A stretch of 64,000 nt of DNA from contig CM060078.1 of the NCBI GenBank assembly GCA_030533445.1, forward strand, positions 23,304,091 to 23,368,090. Reading direction: 5' to 3'. The position numbers were made by a program, and so were the translations under genes. This document shows, one piece after another, positions 28,600 through 64,000 of this stretch. The notes under the pieces are model-generated. The model saw only the letters and a list, made by a program, of their open reading frames with translations, was not told where the DNA came from and made no database searches. Each line of letters opens with the position of its first letter. Within the stretch, counting starts at the first letter, position 1. This DNA is from Cyprinodon diabolis (Eukaryota; Chordata; Actinopteri; Cyprinodontiformes; Cyprinodontidae).

Positions 28600-31500
28600 T
28601 ATTTTGTGTTATGAAGCACTGTTGCTGCATGGTCAGTCTGTATTTGCAAATCTAGACTGAAGATTCAGGGATTCACAGCATGCATGGCGTTAACTGGACC
28701 AATGTCAATGATTAGTAATATTTGTGCCATCTTTCAACTTCTACTCTTCAAAGCCAGTGGTTACTCAGAAAAATCAGGATCTAAATACATTTAATAGTCC
28801 ATGTCTGGCATCATTTTTGGACAATTTTTCTCTTCAACCTCTGAGACTTGGTATGACTGATCTCAAAAAACCGTATTGAGATATATGTCAAATCAAAAGT
28901 ACAGTTAAAATGCTTGTGTACGCTGATGGTACATACATTTTGCAGAAAAGAATCAAGAATGTGAAAACTCAGAAAAAGAAGGTATGTCTTTAGTGTCAAT
29001 TTCCATCTCTCTACCAAAAGTACTGCTTCTCTGGATCTTCTGGACTAACAAAGATCAACATGCAGAAACGGCATCCATCAAATTAACAGGAAAAACACAG
29101 TAGCATTAAACTACAATTTTATGCTAATGAACTTGTCATATTCAGGAATAATAATGTACATTATAGTAAAGAACATTATAGAACTTTATTTGTGGATTAG
29201 TTGTGGACATTTACGGGACTGAAAATGTCGGAGGATGTTCTTCATTCACTTAAAGAGGTAAAGGTTTGCTACAGAGACATGAGCAACGACCTGAGAGAGC
29301 ACCTGCACCTGCTAAGGACTACAAAAAGTAATCTATGAACTACAAATGTCAGCCACCTGCACTTTATTTCCCTTATTAGATGCCCTCTGGTTGCTTTCCC
29401 AGGCTTTATTTCCTCCTATACCTTTACAAGACAGATAAGCCACCCAGCTGGATTACACACAAAAAAGCTGCTATTTTACTCCATCCTTTTTTATCTCCTC
29501 ACTCATCTTTTTAAGCAGAAATATTTGTGGAAGACTTTTCCGCACCACTTAAGGACTTTATCCATTTCCTTCAACAATCAACCCCCTCAGAACGGTTTTT
29601 CCTTTTATTTACCATCAAAGGTCTGCAATATGCAATGAAATTGTGTGTTACCAAACGTCATCACTGCTAATTTGATAGGAACACCATTGTGTCATGTATA
29701 CATGTATAATATTAGTTTTATTCACGTTCTGTTTCAATATCTTAATGCCTTGAAAGATGTATGTGAACAGTTGTTTTAACTACACAGAAAGTGATCTAAG
29801 TAGCATATATTGCATATTGCCTCCCTGAAGTAAATATCTGTTTCCTTAAATTTTGACTGACTTGGAATGAACCACTATTATTGGTGTGTTTCTGAAATCT
29901 GACTATACTGCAGATTTTATTATGCTAGTCTTTTATGATGTGTTGGCCCAGAAATTCCAGAAATGTTTTTAAATGCATATGTTTTTTTGTTCCTTGAATG
30001 ACTCCATAATGTATAGGTCCTTTGTTGCATTGCTGGATTTAGTTTTTGTTTTAGATTTGAATATCACTGCAGTAGTTATTTGTTGTCTTTGGAAAAATGG
30101 GTAAAGTTTATTTATAAGAGGCTTAGAGTTTAGGGTGTCAAAGTGGGCTTTATGCTTCCTCATCTATTTGGTCTTAAAACAACATATCTAGCTATAGATA
30201 AAACTTACTTACCTGCACTCATAGAAAGGATATGAATTATTCATACAATTGTCATCTGCAGTTTGTGTGTCCTTTTATGTCATTTAACATTTATTTGCCC
30301 TTAAGTAAAAACATTTATTTTCAATACCATTAATTTGTTTGATTTATGGTCAGCTAAGCTGAATGAACTCTCACTAAAATCTGAAATACTTTTTCATAAT
30401 GCACTTTTAAAAATCTGGTCAAGCTTTATTACATTTATGTGTAAAAGCAAAGATAAATGTTCTAATTTTCATAAAGCTCAAACGAACAGAATGGCAACCA
30501 AGGGCTGGAGTTAGTGGGATACCTTATTGAGCGATACGCTACAGGCAGCCTTCTAAAAGCAACTAACGGAATAAATAACATATTTTCCAAGTGCAACCAT
30601 AATGACAGATATTTTAGAACATTGGACTTCATATGTTTATGTTCTTTAAATAAATAAAGGTAAAAGGAAAAAACAATCATATATTGGCCTCTGTTGTTGC
30701 TTAAATAAAACTATTAATCTAATGCACCATTTTTACTCCAATATGAAGTAAGTATGAAAGAAGTTTCAACATTAAAAATTCTTTAGTAAGGTTTCTTGAA
30801 GTAGGAATTTGGAGAAAGGAATTTGAGAATTTCTAGACTTAAAATCCAACATGACTGTCTTGCATGGAATAGTTAGTGAAACATTGTTAAAAAAAATACA
30901 TTGTGTGATACAGATTACATTTATGTAAACATTTTTTTTTTTTTGAGTTACAGCTAAACTGTAATCTGCTTAGCTATGTTGCAATCAACCGTGGTCAACA
31001 GGCATATTTGCATATTTAAGCCAGCATTTTACCACAGGGCAATTGATGTACCATAAAGAACCATCAGCTCTGGTTAATTCGTGAATTTTCTTTGCAGCTT
31101 TTCCCTTTACAAAACTTTGAAGATTGGGTTTGAAAATGCATATCGTTATAGCTGAAGCTCCTCTAACAGCTAAATTACTACCATCGTCTTTTAAAGCGAA
31201 TGGTTCTAGAGTTACTTCAGGGTACTGCTAAAGGGAGCTGAAGAACAAGTAGCGGTAGTTTTAACAGGTAGAAATATATTAGCATGGATGCTGATACTTG
31301 TCAAAGTAACAGGATACCCTGCCATAAAACTAATGTATTTTGTGTTTGCATGAAGCCAAATGGCCGTATTGTTCCATTTCCCAGCTTGCAGTCATCCTCT
31401 TTACTAGACAATGTGTTTAGGTCCCATCATGTAAACACATTGGGCCACTGTGATCTCTGTGCACTAAACATGGCAGCCAGCTTTAATAAAACTTCCTGGC

Positions 31501-31830
31501 CTTGTGCCCTTTAGAGATGTAACCTCTGTCAAACACTGCAAAGTGCTACTAATGCATCAAAGCATCCACTGTGTTTGTGATCTTCACATGTTCTGATTAT
31601 TAGATACTTAGGTAACTTGGGCCCCATGAGACTTATTTGACTTGCCAGCTTCTTCTAAATTGAATTAATTACATCATGATGACTGTTTTTTTATAAGTAA
31701 GAGACTGTGTGCTAATTGGATCCTTCCTCCTCTGTCCTTGACTTTTTGGCTGTCAGAAAATGTGCAGTCACGCCTTTATAGTCTGTAGCTATGAAAGGAT
31801 ATTTATAGCCAAAAGGGAAAATGCATTAGC
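28600..31830. other. Non-coding stretch between lrtm2 and next repeats
   Basis: A+T-rich with no exon-like frame and no clear repeat. It lies in the presumed large cacna2d4 intron (minus strand). Confidence 0.6.
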
Positions 31831-31834
31831 AGTA

Positions 31835-32302
31835 CTTTACATCAGAGGTCTTCAACGTTTTCCAGGCCAAGGACCACCAAACTGATGGTGAGATGGAGCG
31901 GGGACCCCCTAATTATATATATTTCATGAAATGGTGTTCTATCAAACTGGTCCTATAGTCCCTCTATTACAGAAGGAGTAATGTAACGAAAGTAATTTCT
32001 CACTGGGATTATTAAAGTATTTCTGATTCCTGGTTGATGGGACAGGTGTTGTGAATGAAACGGTGTCCAGCTTGAAAGAGCTCCTGTGTGTCGCTAAATG
32101 TGTGCATTGATGACTGAAAGACATCTTCTGCCGCCAAATATTTGGTTACTACAGTGTGTTGAATTCATGTTGATGTGGATTTAAAGACATTTCAATTGGT
32201 GGGGAAAAAGTCTAATCAACCAAAACTTTCACGACTCCCATGCAGTACCTCCGTGGACCCTTAGGGGTAACGGACCCCCTGTTGAAGACCTCCGCTTTAC
32301 AT
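31835..32302. mobile_element. Non-autonomous hAT element with perfect 8-bp duplication
   Basis: The element 31843-32294 has termini CAGAGGTCTTCAAC and, inverted, CGGAGGTCTTCAAC. It is flanked on both sides by CTTTACAT (31835-31842 and 32295-32302). Length is 452 bp and no transposase is present. A GATTATTAAAGTATTTCTGA phrase inside (about 32007) also occurs at 34460. Confidence 0.88.
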
Positions 32303-34955
32303 GCATCAAAAGATGTACATCAACCAGTTCAGTTGTTGCAACCTACATCAACACAGGTTGATAAATGGCCTATAGTATATAGGATAGACTCTTTCAGGTC
32401 AGAGGACTCAAAGACCATCTTTAAATACAGCCCTTTAGAACAATCCTTTTGATGCAAGTTCAACATTTTGACTGATCAGTGTTTAAACATCACAAAGTAG
32501 CCCAGGCTCTGCTAAAAGTGCTTTATTTTTTATTTTGAAGTAAGGTTTGGTGAAACTATGTTCAGTAACAGTTCTGACACCTATACTGGTATTACTCAGT
32601 GGTGAGAGGCTAACCACTTGCAACTGTACTTCTTAGCTGAAGTGATCATTCTCAAACGCCTCAAACTGACATGTTCTTCTCTGCAGGACACAAAACTACA
32701 TTTCAACATCCTAAACATCCACACACTGGCAGGAAAAGGTGGTTTCGGTTCTAGTTGTTGCATTTGCTAAAGGACACCAATCAACAACAACAACAGGCTG
32801 ATGGCTGCATCAGCTAATTATTAGTCCATCAGGATTATTTCCAAAGAATGAGATGGAAATGTACAGAAACCTGCTCATTGTTAGAAAGATATGCTATAAG
32901 CATGAAGCTAGCCATACTGCAAACTCAGACCCATGATATCTTAAGCAAAACATATGTATAGGTAAAAAAAAAGATAAAATAAAATTTTATATATATATAT
33001 ATATACACATAAACACCTAAACACCCACGCATGCATGCACACATGCACATATACATTCCCCTTTGTCATGCTAAAGATCCCCTTCAGCGATACCAACTAA
33101 ACTCTGTCTATGGATCCAAAGACATTTTCCGCTCACTCCTTCTTCAGTAGGTCTTGTTGATGTCAGTAGCTAAGTATCTTTGCTAGCTTAATCGTCTTCC
33201 TATAGCTGTGTATAATGAATAATAAATCATAGTTTGTTACATGAACAAGGCAGTAGCAGAGGCAGCTATGACGACTGCGGGCCTCAGTAACGACACACAG
33301 CCCAGAAATAAAGGGTGTTGTTTAAAGATGATTGTAAAGATGATTGATTGCAATGCTGATGGTAATGAAGCATTTTTCCTGGTCAAGACGCTTTAATTTA
33401 AATAAAAACATCACTCCTGGGTCAACTATGTCCATACAAAATTACATTTTCTCATTAAAGTGTGAAGAAATTCTCTTCTCTGCAGAAAGAAATGTCAAAT
33501 GAAATGAATGTCAAGATGAAATTTCAAATAAGCCATTTTAGATTGAATAAATGTCAGACAACCAATTTTATTCTTTGCTCTTGTCTTTTTGTTTCTAATC
33601 TTTTCGCTTCATCCTTTTCCCTTTGTGATCTCACCTCAAGTTTTCTTCCTGTCACCACCTCTGCCATAATTTTTTTCCCCAGTAATGTAACCTTTTTTCT
33701 TTAACTGAATTCTTTAGGCCTTATTGCATGTCTTTTTCAATTCCTTTTTATTTGCTGCACCCCCGCTTCCCCTGATTCATCCGTTTCTCTTAAATATTTT
33801 TGTCTTAGTGCCCTTGTATGGAGTAGGGGGATATTTTTCACATACAGCTTGACTTTTGTGTTGCCATGATAAACTAATCTGGTTTTGGATCATCCTCCAA
33901 CAGATGCAACCACTGGCCTTCATTGGAGAAGGTTAAATTAAATAAATAACCAAAATAGCATGGAGGTTTTAACATGGAAGGATATAAAGACATTAAGAAC
34001 AGGCCTTTTTATGTTCAGAAAAACACTGACACTATGTGGTCATGAAAAGAACCACAACCTAAATCAGATTAAAACATTTCCAACAATGAAAGTAATTTTT
34101 CATCTAAAAAAATTTTCAATATCGTTCCTGGTTCAGTTTTATGGCTAAAGACCTATTTATTTCCATAACCAAAATTTAGGAACAAAGCAAAAGTTTTGGT
34201 AAACAACAGTTGAACAGTTGAAAACTACCAATAATTATGATGATGTGTACAGGACAAGGAAATCTTGTAAATGTATGCTATTGGTAAAAAAACAAACAAA
34301 CAAAAAAAAACTAAAACAAAGTAGCTGTAGCAAAGTTGCATCATAAACTGAGTTAATATCATTAATACTTCTCAAATAAAGGGGACAAATTGGGGAAACA
34401 TGCTGCCTAGTGCATTATGTTTGATACCTTCAGACCAGAACAAAAGTAATTTCCCTCCGGGATTATTAAAGTATTTCTGATTCTGAACCCTATGGAAGAA
34501 CCTCTAAAGCAATCATTAAATTAATTATTCAAGTGGTACATGAACACTAAAACTTAATATCTGATCCATTTCTGACCACAATTGTCATTATGAAAGTGCA
34601 CAACCATGCATCACTGCATTCTTCGTAAGAGAAAATGTCACAAGAGTATTTTACTTTTCATACGTGGAGTAGTGTGCGTGTCAAAACATTATGGGGCAAA
34701 GTTAAGACACTTGATCCTTCGGTTTCTCTATTGTTTTTCCCAAAAAAAGTCATGTTGTGCTAAGGCCATGCGTGTTTAAATTATTCAGTCCAATCACAAT
34801 ATACATGCAGTCAAACACCTCATTAATTTGCTCAGACACTCCGAGGAAAACAAAAAAAAAAAGCAGATGAAGCTACGTGTAACTCACTACAAACTTCAAA
34901 CACAAGCAAATGGTTTTTAGTTTTGATGTGCTTTTTTATTTATCTAAAATATTTA
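32303..34955. other. Non-coding stretch
   Basis: Holds a short TA run (32987-33004) and a short LINE-tail-like phrase, GGGATTATTAAAGTATTTCT, at about 34459. No exon is recognised on either strand. Confidence 0.55.
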
Positions 34956-34959
34956 AATT

Positions 34960-35220
34960 GTTATGAGGCTGTCACTGAAGATTCTTAGTCATCCAGGCAA
35001 TGGTCAAGTTTGAAAAAGTTTGGTCTAGGCAAGTGGACATGAAGTTTTCTAGAAGACGTTTTGTGTCTCATACAAGAGGCTTCTTCAGTTCTAACTGGTG
35101 GTGGGGAGGACTGAAATGTATATACTGTAGGTCTAACAAAGAGTTAGGAGGGACAAAAGGTGGCTTTGATCCTTCCCACTGGATTGGCCAAGGAGGTCAG
35201 ATGGCTGGATGAAATCTGCT
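34960..35220 (-). mobile_element. Penelope-like element fragment with hammerhead-like segment
   Basis: The segment resembles the repeat (pLTR) part of fish Penelope-like elements, in reverse orientation. On the minus strand, from 35088 down, it reads CTGAAGA followed by a hairpin-forming stretch (GCCTCT, loop, AGACAC) and then AAAACGTCTTC. This is the layout of the hammerhead ribozyme core described in these elements, with GAAA decayed to AAAA and two mismatches in the stem. Confidence 0.55.
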
Positions 35221-35454
35221 CCTAACAACAAAAAGGTTTACATTTCTGGCAGGGTATGATAAATGCCTCCCCCACACATATTAGCTGCATAGAGAGTGTT
35301 TAAAGCTAAATAGTTGAATGCATCTTATCTCAGCATACCACTAAGTCGACCACACATCCATAACCGCTGAAACAGTTTTAGTAAATATTCCTTTTCTTTT
35401 CTAACAGTGAAAAAACTTAATCTTTTAAAGTAAAAAACTAGCAGCCCGGAGTGA

Positions 35455-35505
35455 AATAATCAACAGTTTCCCCATTGTGGGACAATAAAGGGATTTTCTA
35501 TTCTA
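35455..35505 (+). mobile_element. LINE 3' tail fragment
   Basis: CATTGTGGGACAATAAAGGG is the same tail as the antisense copy at 23.56 kb, here in plus orientation. Confidence 0.5.
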
Positions 35506-37880
35506 AATAAGGATTTTTTTTTTGTCGTTAAATATAGTTGGGAAATTACTCATCTAAAATGAAAAACATTTTATCGTAGTTTATGGCTCAAAAAATGTTT
35601 CAGCCTCAAATGTGCTATTAGAGGTCTTTTCATTTCAAATATCCTTGTACCCAATCACTAGAACGTGTGTACATCATTTTCTGCCTTGACTTGGTGAAAA
35701 TTGGAAACTTGTGACAGCTTTCGTCCATCCGTTTAACCACGTATAGTTCAAAGCAAGTTTGTAATTTGAAGTAATGTTATACCACTGATAGAAGGAACTA
35801 ACTTCCATAAACACAATCCCAATATCTCCAACACATATAAGCCTAAAGTTCTGAGGAGCGTAAATCAGCTGAGTAAGCAGAGTAGTTAGATGGTAAAAAA
35901 AAAAAAAAAAAAAGACTGCCATATTTAGACAAAGTACAGCTTTTTTTGTTGTGTGTGCTTGTTCTTCATTCAGTCAGCTTCTGAATGTTTGATTTCCTTT
36001 TTGTTTTATACACGAAAACCTCCTTAACTTACAGCAGTGAAAAACAGAAGCAGAGTGGAAGTTCAGAGAGAGACATGACAGAGAATGGAGAGTAACAAGA
36101 GGAAGAGAGGCAGAGCAAGATCTGCCAAAGTGAAGAGAGTTAGGTCTGACAGTTTAGCTGGAGAAAGGCAGAGAAAGATGCTTGAGTGGGTTTAAAAGGA
36201 TAGTGATGCATCTGAATCTACAAAGGGGAAAGGATGGGGTGGGAAATAACGAGGGTAAGACAAGGAAAGATGGCTGGAAGGACATTAAAACAGAAAGAGG
36301 AATTTAGGAGTACAAGGAAAGATGATGATAGGTAAAAGATTGAGGGGCATGCCCAAGAAAAGAAATAAAGAAAGGAAGGAAGGGACAGAGAGAGAAAAGA
36401 GCAGCGGTGCAAAGATAGAGAGACAATAACAATATAGGAGAGAAGTAATGCTACACTCAAGGAAGTTATGGAAGAAAGGGAAAATAAAGTACAATGGATT
36501 GAACTACCACATTTAGACAATAGGGAATAAAGTCTGAAAAAATCCCATAGAAAACATTTCAATGGCATTACAGGCAAATGCTTCTTCAGACCAGTAACCA
36601 ATCTGTAGCACAAAAGCCAGCTATTGATATACGAACAATCAATGAAGGGCCAGCAGCTTCCCACTACTTAAAGAAACAGCATATCACAGAGTGTTTTATA
36701 ACTAAAATGTATATAATGTTATGTAATGTTAAAAAGATTGTTTAGATCTGACAGGAAAAAACATCTTTTTGGTTGATTTAGAACAACATACCACCATCCA
36801 ACTTACTATATACCTTACTAGACATTCACTGATTATTTTAAAGACTACAATTACTGTTACTCTCATTGTATTGGTATTCATATTCTACAACATAATCAGG
36901 TTCCAACGTTCCAGTAGATTGAACCACTACAACCAAAATAATTCAAATAAGTTGCTTCTCTGCCATAGTTCCACCTGCTTTCATCTAATCCAATGTTTTT
37001 TTTTCTCAATCTGGTCTTCAAGAGAGACTTCCCTGCATGTATTAAATATTTCCTAATTACTCAGCAGTGATTGAAAGCTAAACCTAAACCTTTTTACACA
37101 CGTGTGATAACTCTTACTTCAGAGGAGTCATCATACACACCTTGGTAAAGATTAAAATGTCATGCAGGAACAGAATCGAAGAAAGAAAAGCATACCATAA
37201 AACAGAAATTTAAACAAAAACAAAAAAGTACTTTGCTTGCAGTTCCTCTCCTAATTTCAAGTGATTTGCATGTCTAAACATTATTGTGAGAGTGCTCAAG
37301 TGTGGGTAATGTTTTTCTTTTCTCCCATTTTTTTTTTTTAAGAGACTTTCCTCAGCGGGGAGTTTAATTTCTGTAATGTAAGGAAATCTGGCAGAATGCC
37401 TTCCACTGAGCCATTAACATAACAGGGCTACTATCTTGCTATTGCAGAGCACATACAAGCCATTTTAAGCAAAGCCGATAGATTGCATTAACAACAGTTA
37501 AGGGACTCAAACTCAATGCAGCTCTAAGTATAGTCAGCTTTTAAATGTACAGAATGTCTAGACAAATACTGGACCTACAGGGAAAATCCTTGCACTGAAC
37601 CTAGCGAGCTTAACGCTGTGTGGTATTGGCGTGTCACCAGTTAAACTGACCTGCAGGCACTGGAATCATCACATGCATATCATATTTTCTGGACTCCTCT
37701 CAAAGTTTAAATATAAAAACTCTACAGGATTATGTAGGAAATATGTCCCGAAATGCACAACCTTTAAATGAAACACTTTACAAGCTCACATACATGTGGC
37801 TTTTTTCCATTTTATTATTCTTATTACCACTCGAAAAATTTCTCATTTTAACATTCGAGGAAGTAAAACTGTTGCCCTAC
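35506..37880. other. Non-coding stretch with purine-rich tract
   Basis: 36040-36500 is strongly purine-rich (GAGAG/GAAAG) and produces long false frames on the minus strand (36218-36664). No next exon of cacna2d4 was recognised, so the intron after exon 37881-37946 continues leftward through the whole window. Confidence 0.6.
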
Positions 37881-63911
<26,031 letters not shown>

Positions 63912-64000
63912 CTGGAAACATCAACCAAACAATCATTACCAGGCAAGGACCGTGGGGGATTAAAACTCTTAAATTAAATGACATTTTTATATACAGTATG

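Noticed and set aside
36218..36664. Minus-strand open frame of 148 codons
   Set aside because: Lies over a purine-rich tract, giving a biased Leu/Ser/Phe product on the other strand; no domain seen.
28186..37880. Search for the missing 3' exons of cacna2d4 (VQMKLEF-, NNGFIL-, DYQAMC-like readings)
   Set aside because: None found by eye on the minus strand; a TBLASTN with CACNA2D4 would be decisive.

Overview
The window is nuclear DNA of a vertebrate, almost certainly a ray-finned (teleost) fish. It has intron-split genes with GT/AG junctions, long A+T-rich introns and a fish-like repeat load: Tc1/mariner relics, hAT elements with 8-bp duplications, Penelope-like and RTE/CR1/L2-like retroelements, and CATC, ATCT and TA microsatellites. 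No operons, CRISPR arrays or tRNA/rRNA genes were seen, and the species cannot be named from the sequence.

Layout. Positions 1-2000 hold a broken hAT transposase scrap and otherwise nothing. The plus strand from about 2160 to 28590 is lrtm2, a brain-type leucine-rich-repeat single-pass membrane protein. It has a probable non-coding first exon ending at 3099, a second exon carrying three tiny overlapping upstream ORFs and the start codon at 12060, and five more coding exons ending at 28185. The joined product is 397 residues. Positions 28600-37880 are non-coding and repeat-bearing. The minus strand from 63911 down to 37881 carries 22 consecutive internal coding exons (about 682 residues) of cacna2d4, the alpha2delta-4 auxiliary subunit of voltage-gated calcium channels, including the VWA_N region, the VWA domain with an intact MIDAS, and the Cache region. 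The 5' exons lie to the right of the window. I could not find the 3' exons (roughly the last quarter of the protein). They are expected to the left of position 1, so lrtm2 would sit antisense inside one cacna2d4 intron longer than 37.8 kb, as it does in human.

The two genes encode cell-surface proteins and overlap on opposite strands, so they may share chromatin or interfere in transcription. That is inference. The most interesting points are a phase-compatible, strongly acidic 78-bp candidate cassette exon in cacna2d4 (38665-38742), the chain of three minimal uORFs ahead of lrtm2, a 922-bp near-perfect foldback element with TTAA ends, several hAT insertions with readable 8-bp duplications (one ending within about 25 bp of a cacna2d4 splice donor), and two Penelope-like fragments carrying decayed hammerhead-ribozyme-like segments. 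I found no wholly new gene system. Most other long open frames are chance or repeat-derived.
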